NCBI GenBank assembly: GCA_964036275.1
Contig: OZ038434.1
Span: forward strand, 37,533,279-37,597,278
DNA length: 64,000 nt
Reading direction: 5' to 3'
DNA from: Litoditis marina
Lineage: Eukaryota > Nematoda > Chromadorea > Rhabditida > Rhabditidae
How positions within the stretch are numbered: the stretch's first letter is position 1; every line of letters begins with the position of its first letter. A program made the translations under genes and the position numbers. Below the pieces are notes generated by a model. The model saw only the letters and a program-made list of their open reading frames with translations, searched no databases and was not told the origin of the DNA. Below are positions 34,330-45,300 of this stretch, piece after piece.

Positions 34330-36288
34330 TTTCTGTATTTTGGTACTTCGTGAAAAATATCGCTGTTTTGTGCCAAATGAGGAGGCCGTATCGCCCAAAA
34401 TCACTCGGACCCGGTGGTAGTTTTCTGTCTCTGCAATTGCCACCCGCTTGCAACTATGGAAGATTTGTAAAGCCGAAACCATAATTTTGAACATAAAAAA
34501 CAAACACATTTGTGAGCAACATTTATTACCACATTGTGACAAACAGACAAACTGATCAAAGTAGAAAACATTTACTACAAGAATAACATACATCTGATAC
34601 ATTTCAAACAGATATATTGCTATTTGAAAATTTTCCAAACGGAAAAGTAATGATTTCAAATGTGTCAAAAATTTATATTTCAAATGACAGCATACAAACA
34701 ACTACTTGCTTTCAACCTTTTCCGATAAGAAAGACATTATGGAATGTTTCAATAAGAAAAGCAAAGATTTAACATAAATCTGACCCTAAAAACTAATCTA
34801 AAATGTTTCAAATCTCTAGATTTTAAAACCTTTCTAGACACACTCCAAAAGTTGATGCAATTGAAATATTCCAAAAGCTTAATAGATATTTGAAATGTTC
34901 CAAAACGAAAAAATATCAATTTGACATATTGCAAAACCGAAATTACGATTTGGAACATTTCACAACCGTAGTTTTTACAGTACGAAACGTAAAAAGACTT
35001 CAAAATAAAGCGAATTACCCGCATTTTAACACTGATAATACTATTTTGCCAGTGAAGAATAGATTCATTTGCACTTGAGAATGGATTCGCGTGTTTTAAA
35101 AAGTGTATACTGAACGACAAAACTATCAAACGCAAATCTGCGCGTCTGTTCGAAATAAATTGGTCTATTGTATGAAAATTCACACGTTACAAAACATGAC
35201 CAACGGAATATTGAACCAAACAAACAGAAGCGAATCCAGACGACATAGGGGCAAGGGGCACTTTGGGACCGGGTCTTGGGAATCCTAGAACCTCCTCCAG
35301 TTTTCTTCTTATTGATTCCGACGCTTTCCGAGAACGAACCCAACATGACAGACATCTGGAAAGTTATTCGATAAAAAGAAAAGTACCAATTAGAGCTACT
35401 TCATACTTTACAATTTCCTTCACACTTTTACCGTTTCTCAGATTTTAGAAACATTTTAACCGTGAGAGTTTATAAACAAATTGCATTCGGTAAAGGGCGT
35501 TTTCTCAGCTTGAAATAGGTTATTGTACGCTGAGAAAAGGAATTTTGACCGCTATCTGGTAGTACAAGATCAGTGTACTGTGTGACTATTAAGAAGAAAC
35601 GTGATTTTCTATTCGAATACAAAAAAACAACTCATCCTTGATTATAGAAAAAACAAAACTTATCGAAGAGAAAAGTGCCTGTTTTTGTGGCTGAGCAATT
35701 TTAGTGAACTAAAACTACTAGCTTCTGAAGAGCAACTTTGTTGGTTGCTCCATTGAACCCACCCGTTTTCAATGAAATCGAAAATTCTATTTCGATATTG
35801 CGAACTACCCTTACTTCAACAAAAGTCAAATTTACCAGTGAAAACTTTATTTTCCATTTCACCCAGTTTTATGGTTTGATTACCCAAACACCACAAAGTC
35901 GCCCGACGTCACGTACGGGCAAATCAGGGGAATTCCGAGGGTCACGAGCTTCTTACACTCAGAATGTTGTGCATCTGCACATTTCAACCACACTTGGGCC
36001 AAATTCAAAACAATACTCAGTACTTCAGTTATGGTTAACTGAACCACAGGTAGGACACTTCGTTGAAATTTGAAATCGCGCTGACTGATGCTAATTTTGC
36101 CCTGCAAAAACTGTTTAAAACGAGAGACAAATTCAGTTGTGCGGATTGCGGAATCAGAATCATTTTGTCCTTTTTTTTCAGGTGACGGACGTTCATTTGA
36201 GCTTTTAAGTTTCACTATGTGACATTGAACTGTTTTACCTAAAGAACCCTGAATACTCAAAAGAAAACCATTAGTGTTGAAAACTCAC
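34330..36288. other. Left interior of the TIR block, no gene recognised
   Basis: Contains AT-rich, loosely repetitive sequence (TTGAAAT.TTCCAAAA phrases, 34,600-34,960). A minus-strand open frame (35,880-36,260) includes CADAQHSECKKLVTLGIPL but has no recognised family or ATG. A CTGAGCAATTTTAGTG/GAGCAAC stretch lies near 35,690-35,750. It may hold remnants of the element's own gene. Confidence 0.4.
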
Positions 36289-37049
36289 AATATTTCCAAA
36301 GCGTCACAATGTGTCGTGGCCATCCAAACTTGATCCAAACGAGCGACGCCTACCCTTCCTCTCGCCTGTAAAATGAATATATATATATTATATATGAGTC
36401 ATTATTACTATCACCCTAGTAACACTACTTGTTGTGTCTTAACCTGCTCGAAAGAATACGTGCATTTTGTACGAGAACGATTCAAATGGGAAAACATGTT
36501 ATTTTTGAGATTTTTGACCATTTTGGTGGTTACACATTACATGTTTTTGTTCTGGTGTCAGCGATCTCTCCGAACTATACAGGGTGAATATCCAATACGA
36601 CATCCTATATTCAACTACACAAGAACAAGAGTCAAATTCCGACAGATAAAAATGCAAATTTCGAGCAAAGATTTTATCTGATTATATAAAAAGTATGACT
36701 TTCAGCCCTTTTAGATGTTTTTCGTAATACAATAAACTAGTGACGTCATGTGCAGTCTGCTCGCTGAAAAAACTGCAGAAGTTCGCAACATTTTGCTGCC
36801 GACTTTGTCAACAAACGCTCGATCCGGCAGCAAAAAGTATGAATCATGCCTAAAACGACCTGCTTTCGCTGGTTCGGGAAACTCAATTCAATCTTTTCCA
36901 ATCCTAGCCCCAATATTAGTGAATTTTTGATGAAATCGCGAAATCTACAATGTCGATTAACCAAAAACTTACTTATGATTACTCCAATGAAGTCCAAAAC
37001 CATCCACTTTTCTGAGTAACACCCACACTGCCTTCATATTGGCAATTAT
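36289..37049 (-). other. Possible minus-strand exons, unknown
   Basis: Two short segments look like exons on the minus strand. One, 36,971-37,049, sits between TTTTTTCAG and GTAAGT and is open in one frame (ANMKAVWVLLRKVDGFGL). The other, 36,289-36,367, sits between TTTTACAG and GTGAGT and is open in one frame (GVARLDQVWMATTHCDALE). Their phases do not join directly, so either a middle exon is missed or this is a broken gene. No family is recognised. The 600 bases between them carry a hairpin (TTTTGCTGCCG ... CGGCAGCAAAA, 36,791-36,838). Confidence 0.25.
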
Positions 37050-37250
37050 ACCTGAAAAAACACAACCTGTATATAGTAAAGTTCCTAATATCAACACCAA
37101 CGTCTTAAATTTTCACCAAGGAGAAAACCCTAGTGACGAAAGTGAAAATACGTGAAAACTAAAAACTATTTTAAGACAAAATAATGCATGTGGTAACGGA
37201 GCATTATGAACATGCGCTATCGAATATAATGATAGGCACACCGTTTTTAG

Positions 37251-37468
37251 GGTACCTGGCAAAAGTCATTCAAAATTAAAAGTCATTAAAGTAAAAGTCA
37301 TTCAAAAGTAAATATCATTAATTCACTTTTAGTCAGGATTTGGAAAATTCGAAAATTTTCGAAAACTTTATTTCTGATTCCCAACTGTTTCTGTACTTAA
37401 TGACTTTTACTTTCAAATGACTTTTACTTTAATGACTTTTAATTTTGAATGACTTATTCTGGTTGCCC
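37251..37468. mobile_element. Palindromic MITE with 8-bp target duplication
   Basis: AAGTCATTCAAAATTAAAAG and its inverted copy form long arms (about 37,260-37,325 and 37,395-37,460) around a short AT-rich centre. GTTTTTAG flanks both sides (37,243-37,250 and 37,469-37,476). No coding capacity. Confidence 0.85.
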
Positions 37469-38625
37469 GTTTTTAGGAAAAAAACGGCTAGATGGCACAA
37501 GACGCCAATTTCGATCGAAGCCATCCTTGCGCAAGCACAGAACTAACGAGAAAAGCGAGAAACTGATGTATATCACGTTTACAAATAGAATAAACAAAAT
37601 AAACACGAAAGAATTACATTTAGAATAAAAAATTTGAAAAATTTCAGCTTTTTAATGATAGCGTGTAACGAAAAATGTAATGCGTAGCGTGCGCGTGTAT
37701 TTTCTGCATTTTCCTGTGCACGTCTGCAGCCTTTTTTCTGCGAAATTTTTAAACCGAGTTATGTTATTTTTGTTTTTAATCGTTCTTTTAGACGCAATTA
37801 TTCATATTTATTATTCATTTAATATGACTACATGTGTTTCTTGAAGGTTTCGGAGTGATTACCCGCACCACTGAGATGCTGCGACGCGCTCAACACAAGA
37901 TGGAGTTCGAGTTTAACAAGGGTGAGTCTTCATTCTATAATTCTCTAGCTTCGTCACATCATGCAGCTTTTGCTGCTGTTTGCGGACATCTCGTTCTCGC
38001 TTTGGGGGTCACAACTTGTCCCCCGGCTCAAAAATGACTCAAACTAGCCTAAACTTTAGAATTAAGCGGATGCCTAGATTTGTTCCTCCCTAGAAATAGT
38101 AGACAACTTCAGAATCGAGTTGGAATTAGAAGAGGGAATAGTAATTTGCTAATTGTATCGTTATTCTCAGACATTCATTGTTTCTATCAAATGTGTGGCT
38201 GTTAAGCAATTTTTCAAGGTGTTAGTTTTTGATTTGTATTCAATAACAAACTTTGAAGTTCGAAAAAATGTGCTTCGCTTTTCAAGCCCTGTTTCTAGCT
38301 TATTATTTTTGAAAACAGTGGGGAGGTAGCTCACGGAATATGTTCAATTTACTGTAGTGTAGTAGTAGGAGCGAGTTAACAGTATAAGCTGATAGTCTCA
38401 ATTAGTTGAGTTGAGTACATGCAGCATGCTCCATAAGTATTAGTGTCAATCAACTTAGGTCTAAACAATGAAACTGTTTGCACTCAGTCCCATACCTTAA
38501 TAAAATTGTTCGATTAGCCAGAGAAAATCGAAACGTGGGCTCCTCTTCAATTGAAACCAAGCGATATTGTCTATTGCTGATGCAAAATCAACTCTCACGG
38601 GTCTAAGCTCTAAGTTTAACGCGGA

Positions 38626-38778
38626 CTTATTTTGTCGAATAGTCAAACCTAACCAGTGTATGCTCAGTTCGTCTATTTTTCTGTGAGGATTGCCGTGGAA
38701 ACTAGGATAGGGTAAAAAACACTACTCTAATCCATATATACACCAGTTAGGTTGAGGTCGAACTATTCGACAATAAGG
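38626..38778. repeat. Inverted-repeat MITE-like element
   Basis: TTGTCGAATAGTCAAACCTA and an inverted match (GTTAGGTTGAGGTCGAACTATTCGACAA-type, read in parts) bracket about 70 bases inside the intron of the partial gene. Confidence 0.65.
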
Positions 38779-38997
38779 AGTGCATTTTCATTCTTAAATG
38801 CGTGAAATTTAATGATTTTGCATCGAAAATATAAAATTTTCCGCATTTATGCCAAACATAGGTGGGATAGTCCTGGTTAGGGGTCTGAAGAGTTAATGAT
38901 CTCTCCCGCGAAAAACTACGGTAAGGTATGGGTCCCTCCCCAATTCAGTGGCGCCACTATGACATAACTAGATAGTTTGTTAAACAGTTATAGGTAT

Positions 38998-39075
38998 AGG
39001 TCCCCTCTCGCCCAGTCTGTTAAGGCGGTAAGAGTCTTGCCGGGGTCTCCCCCGGTCAGCGGACTTTGGCATCGC
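38998..39075 (+). other. Weak tRNA-like stretch
   Basis: CAGTCTGTTAAGGCGGTAAG resembles a degenerate A box, and GGCATCGCACC, 57 bases on, a degenerate B box, with a GC-rich arm (GCCGGGGTCTCCCCCGGT) between. This fits an old class II tRNA-derived repeat, but the arms do not fold cleanly. Confidence 0.25.
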
Positions 39076-39330
39076 ACCTATGATGGCAAAAAAGCATCTT
39101 TTTTTCTATTTTCTACGGCTATTCGGACAAACTTCGATGTATGCTCAAACCGCGCTCCGCGCCATTATAAGGTTATTTTGATCCCGAACCGAGCGTCTCT
39201 TGTTTTGTAGGGTTATGACGAATGTGTATGTGTATTGATTCAGACATTATTGTTCAATACAGTTTCTGTTTCAGATACGGACGAAGCACTATTCCCATTC
39301 CCTACTCCGGCCTAAAAGAAGTTCACTCAA

Positions 39331-42300
39331 ATGGATACCAAGCTGCTGGTCTGCCACTCGCTGCCCGGACAGCTCACTTTGTTTAATATTTTGATGCTGG
39401 TTTTTTCTGTGTTTCTGCAAGGTAATAGGTATGCTCTTAAGATTAGTAATCAGTTTCTGACTTTCAGTTACGTAAATCTGTATTAATACGCTTTGTTCAC
39501 GAAATTTTTTAAAATTCGATTGAAAATAGCAAATTGGATTCTTCTGAAGTTTGTTTTGTAATGGAGCGGATTTGCTATTTCCACATCGAAGTAATGCTTG
39601 AATGGATATAATTTCTTTGTTTCTCCGTTGTTGAGGGCGATTGAATTATTGTAAAACTGAGGTTTTGCTCAAAAAATAAGGATTAACACGTTGATTAACC
39701 TGGTTCTTATATACAGTAATTAATCACCAGTAGCCGTCCGATCGAACGGCTATAAGCTGTTTTGTAGTGGTAGGTAGAGGATTGTTCAAAATAGCTAGCA
39801 ATTCAGTGGCAAACTAGTAGCATTTTGTGATTTTTTCCATTTTCGCGAACTCGAGGTAGTTATTTTATAGCCGGTAATATTAATTTGGTATCCATTTGCT
39901 AAACGGCTATCGAAAATGAAGTCACTACTAAATTAAATGGGTAATAGCAGAGCTTTGTTCGATCGAACCGCTACTAGCGCTTTGGTGGGTTACTAGCCAC
40001 CAAGTTTCTCTTCTCAGCATTCTGTACCTGAGTTAGCGAAAAGCCTTGGAAATGTAAAATGTACCTGCAATCCCATTTACAATCGCGCGCAGCGCGAAGC
40101 GCTGTGCGAGATTTGTCTTTGGTCCGGCTAATGCGCGCCTCCTTTTTTTTTTTTAGGGAAAATTCCCAGTTTAACGATTTCTACTGAATCGATTCCGTTG
40201 AAAATTGTGGAAGACATGTGATACCTACTCAAACCCTGGCGGACCAAAAAAAAATTAGGAAAAAATTGTTTTTGTCAAAGTTATAGACGTTTTTGGAGTG
40301 TGTAATCGTGATAAGGGAAAATTCCCAGTTTAAGGGTTTCTACTGAATCGATTTCGTTGAAAATTGTGGAAGACATGTGATACCTACTCAAACCCTGGCG
40401 GACCAAAAAAATTTGCAAAAAAAATTGTTTTAATCAAAGTTATAGACGTTTTTCGAAAAGTGTCTGCGTCTCTCCATTCAGCACGCTCTCTCACTCTCTC
40501 TGTCCGGTCGATAACTCAAACTGTACTGTAACGTAGAGAAACAATTACTGATTTGCTTGAAAATTGAAATATGATGCCAACGTGCAATTTGTTTGAATAT
40601 GAAGTATTGTATTTCTGACGTCCTTCAAGATTCTGGAGACCAGATGACGTCATTTTTCGAAAAGTGCAAAGTTGACGTCACATATATTTTCAAATGATGG
40701 TAATATCTTAGAAAGGGTCAACTAACGGTGAAACTCAATCTAAGACCGACGTATTCTGGGATTCTGGAGACCTGATGACGTCATTTTTGAAAAGTGCAAA
40801 GTTGACGTCAGATATACTTTCAAATGGTGAAAATATCTTAAAAATGGTATATTAACGATGAAACTTCGTCTAAATATGACGTATTCTGGAATTCAGAAGG
40901 CCAGATGACGTCAACTTTTGAAACAATTGACGTGAAATATATTTTCAAATGCTAAAAATATCTTAAAGTGGTATATTAACGATGAAACTTTGTCTAAATA
41001 TGACGTATTCTGGAAATCGGAAGGCCAGATGACGTCAACTTTTGAAAAAAATTGACGTCACATATATTTTCAAATGCTGAAAATATCTTAAAAATGGTAT
41101 ATTAACGATGAAACTTTGTCTAAATATGACGTATTCTGGGATTCGGAAGGGCAGACGAAGTAAGTTTTTAGAACTGCAATGTTGACGTCATATTTTTTAG
41201 AATGATGGTAATTCTTGACAAGTGGTTCATTGAGAAAACAATTTTATCTGCACCGTACAGATCAAACTACATACCTACGGCATGTATACAAAAAGAGAAA
41301 AATTCATGAAAAAGTGGGGGCCCAACGACTGTGAGATTTGTCTTCTGCTGTGCGCCCCTTAGACAGCTACTCTCAAATGGAGCAGCTACTGCTACAAAAA
41401 CCGAAAAATAATAATATACTCAAGTATAACTGTTCATCACAAACATACAAAAGTCGTAAAATATTTTTTCAAACCTGTAAACTAGAATCTACAAATCACA
41501 GATGTTAACTCAACGTAGTCAATTGTAAATTTTCTGATGTTGCGGACAAAGGTTTGCAGTTTTTTGTCGTTACTTCAACTCTAAGTGCTACGCTTTTCAT
41601 ATTATTCAACAGTTGTTCTCTCTTTCGCAGCTGTGATTTGTAGATTCTAGTTTACAGGTTTGAAAAAATATTTTACGACTTTTGTATGTTTGTGATGAAC
41701 AGTTATACTTGAGTATATTATTATTTTTCGGTTTTTGTAGCAGTATCTGCTCCATTTGAGAGTAGCTGTCTAAGGGGCGCACAGCAGAAGACAAATCTCA
41801 CAGTCGTTGGGCCCCCACTTTTTCATGAATAGGCTTTTGGGTTTCGCTAACTCAAACATTATCAATGTTCTCAAGCTTAACTTTTTTTATAGCGAACCAC
41901 ATCTCAAGTAGCTCGCTTTTCATAACACTAGCTCTAGCTACTTTTTCATATTCCTAATTGAATTATCTTCGGAACATATGTGTTGTTTCATTATTTAATA
42001 TGTTTGTAATTAGCTTTTATCTATGTTTTGTAATACTTTTATGTTGTTGCTAGGTTGTTATACCGTTTTGGCATGTGCCAAACACAGAATTTGTGTTTTG
42101 ACATTTAATAATTGAGGCACACCATTACTTGACAAGTTTCAAAGCAAAAAGCAATGTTTTGGCATTTGTCAAACAATAATTTTTAGCTTTGGAATTTGTC
42201 GGATGTCTATTTTCAGATTTTGTCGACTGGTAATTTTTAGCTTTGGGGTTTCTTGGATGTCTATTTTTAGCATTTTTCGAACTGGTAATTTTTAGCTTTG

Positions 42301-45300
42301 GAATTTCTCGTATGTCTATTTTTAGTTTGAAAGATGTCAAATCAGTTACTTTTGAATGCATTGTCTGTTGTTGATTCGCAATAAAGTGATCACTACTCAA
42401 CCTTGTCCTCATTGTACTATTGACAACCCGAGTATCAAGCAACACACACAATTCAGACATGAAGTCGCTTTCGTTTGAAAAATATTCCAGTTCTGTGCCA
42501 ATTCACTCACTCGTGTCGACCGTTTTTTCCATGAGCGCCATTTGGTACGTTTCCTGGTTTTCAGCGACTTTCCAAATTTTTTTAATTGACCCCGCCTTAT
42601 ATCAATCGGTTCAATATTCTACAGTTTAAGCATCTGATAAACTGTATACGAGTCCATTCCAACACTTCTTTTAGTTATTTTAGCACATATTCACTTATGT
42701 TCGTATATTGCATGTCGTTGTTGAAACAAAATCGTTTCTCTTTGTTTGTAAGTGGCTTCTCCAAGTCGTCATGAAACAAGTAACAAGATCAACTATCGCT
42801 GAATGTGGTCTCACATGTCGTTTTGAAATGACAGTCCAGAGAAAATGATGTTTATTTTGGAGCGTAGCAGTTGTTTGATGTTCCGAACTGTCCAATTCCA
42901 TGATTTGGACAGCTTTCAAGTTTTTCAAAGGTTAATTCCACGCCAACAGTATAGTCGCGGTCATTCCTACTGAGACTTGGCAGTGTGCCAACGAAAATAC
43001 TAGGATGTTTTTCACCGCTTTGGAAGTTTTTTGAATAATCTGCAAAACTCTGGAAGCGATTGTTCAATCCCATACGACAAAGTTAACAAAAAACGTCTGT
43101 AGAGTACTTTGTCTGCTCTAAGGGATAGTCATCCGAAAATCTTGGCACAATGCCAAGGGGTCTCAGTGGGAATGAAATGAATAATACTTCTACGTTATCC
43201 ATAGTGATTACCATTGAATGCAACCAGAGAGATTGAGGAACACAAATGGACATTTATCGATTTCACTGTGCCTCGATCAAAAAGGTCACTTCCGCGTCAA
43301 ACTACAACGAAGAGTTGGGCACTTTTCATAGAGTTTCATGGGAATATACTAGAAGTAAATTGAACAGTCACGTGAGGTTATCATTCTAACGAGGAATCGC
43401 GCGCTTTGTCCTTGTACGTTTCTGATTTCTGCTGTGTTTAACATGTTTCAAGTGACTGTGCAAATGACTAACAATATTATGTCTGTTCATATTTCACGTT
43501 ACCATGATCGTCGTCCTTAGAGGCATAGGCGAAAGCTGTCCTTTTGTTGTTTGTTTTTCTGTATTTGTAGTTCGATCACATTCCTGGAGTCAACAATTCT
43601 TCTCTTTCTCATGTTCCGGACCTCATAATTTGGTTCATATTCTTGCCTATAGAACATAATTGAGTTTTAAGGTGAATCCTTAATTACCTATTGCTTCTCC
43701 AATATTCTCACCCAGGTGGGCTACTCAAAACTGAAACCCCAATTAACTTGTAGGCGTGGCATCTTGGTGTAACCTTTGACCCTCTATAATTCTCATTACC
43801 GGATCATATATCTCTGGAAAGTACTTCACACTTACCTCTACAATATTTATGTTTTCCCCATCGGGTTAGTTCTCTTCATATTTCTTTACCAGAAATCTCA
43901 ATTGTTCCCAATGAACACGATGTTTATCGAGAATATAAGGTTCGCAATTGTTCACCGAATCTTACGTTTCGCAAATCAACCGTTTCAGAGAGCATATCAG
44001 ACTTTCCATATTGCTTGAATGTTATTGATTTTTCAGGAAATATGTGAAGTGCGGGTGGTGATGGTAAAAGGTTTCGGTGGATCGTATCGAAGAAAGTACT
44101 GCAAGAAAACACCAATATGGTTCCTTATCAGTTTCCGACCTTTTCTCCAACTACTAGACAAGGTAATTTAGTTTTACTAGTTCAAATAATTTACTGTTAA
44201 ATAACTTCAAGTAAGACAACGTTCCATACTACTCTAGAACTTTACGGACTTCAAGCCTATTTTAGTACTTTGGTAGAGGTGCGGAGGCAAAAACGGTGTA
44301 ACTTTGAACTTAATCAATAATTAACTTCACAGACAGTCTTAATTATTATTAGTTCATTTGCTTATTCATGCGAAAATTTCGTTCAAGTTGAGAACTCAGT
44401 TGTGAGAACTGTTGTTTTGTGATCCAGGTATAACTTTCCAACTTTTTTCAGGTGATATATTCCACCACCATGATCGTTGTCAACATCATGAATCATATTT
44501 TTCTACATCCCGGTCATATATACTGGTTACCAATGGTGTAAATGTGTTATGGATCAGTACAGTACCACTGATGTACTGACCTCATTGGCGATATTCTGCA
44601 TTGTATCTCGAATTCGATGTCATACTCTACTACCAAACTGTTTCTGCTCTCCTTTAGCTGGTTCCATTGGTTCTATTATGTCTGAGGTATGTCTGAAACA
44701 AGAATAATGGTTGAATTATTCAAATTTGAAAACAGGGTAGAATCCCTATTTGAGATTGAAATAAGATGAAGAGATGGAAAATCGTCCTTCTTTAAGGCCT
44801 GAAAAAATGGAACAATATGAACATTTGGCAGAAGTGAAAACAGTTATTTTGTGACCCATGAATAACTATACTTCTTTCAGGTGATACATTCCACTCAATT
44901 CATGGTAGTTTTCACTATCCTGAATCATATTCTTCTATACTCCGGTCATATATACTGGTTTTCAATGGTATAAATGTGTTATGGATCAGTACAATACCAC
45001 TGACGTACTGAACTCAACTGAGAATATTCTGCTATTCTCTATTGTATCCCGAATTCGAGGTCATACTCCACTACCAAACTGTTTCTGCTCTCGTTCAGCT
45101 GGTTTTATTGGTTCTACTATGTCCGAGGTAAATTGTTGATATAGTCTCCTCCATACTTTCTCGTCACTTGACTAACTGTTTGGTTTTTGCTCAGGTTTTT
45201 TGGTGTCCAAGTCAATTTATCTACACTTTGAATCATGAAATATATTCCTGTATTTCAGTTTCGCTATTCTGGTGTTTCTAGCGACCAACAACGCTATGGC

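Larger units (their letters stand above)
37847..39315 (+). other. Last two exons of an unknown gene (partial)
   Basis: One exon ends at 37,921 before GTGAGT and reads FGVITRTTEMLRRAQHKMEF. After a 1.35-kb intron, TGTTTCAG at 39,267-39,274 opens a 41-nt exon reading TDEALFPFPTPA and then TAA (39,313-39,315). The phases match (one base plus two). The amino-acid composition and GC-rich third positions look like a conserved host gene, unlike the AT-rich surroundings. The acceptor before 37,847 is weak (TTCTTGAAG) and no earlier exon was found, so the gene may be truncated at its 5' side. The next ATG lies 15 bases after the stop. The intron contains MITE-like DNA. Confidence 0.5.
34271..42598. 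mobile_element. 8.3-kb TIR-bounded block with host-like exons
   Basis: The ends are inverted repeats of about 59 bp (34,271-34,329 and 42,540-42,598) starting AAGGCGGG(A/G)TCAATTAA, with about four mismatches. They interrupt GATCATATCAATAGG, present intact at 3,495-3,520 (inverted), 8,450-8,465 and about 62,553-62,570. The duplicated flank is ATAT, which can equally be read as a TA duplication with ends TAAGGCGG. No transposase was recognised. Inside are short repeats (34,780-35,000), two possible minus-strand exons, exons at 37,847-39,428, several MITEs, tandem arrays and a 200-bp inverted repeat. It could be one large non-autonomous element, or a smaller one with nested insertions. Confidence 0.75.

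Noticed and set aside
36370..36681. Plus-strand frame of about 100 codons with a hydrophobic start
   Set aside because: It starts in an ATAT tract, has no splice or family support, and runs opposite a minus-strand exon candidate.
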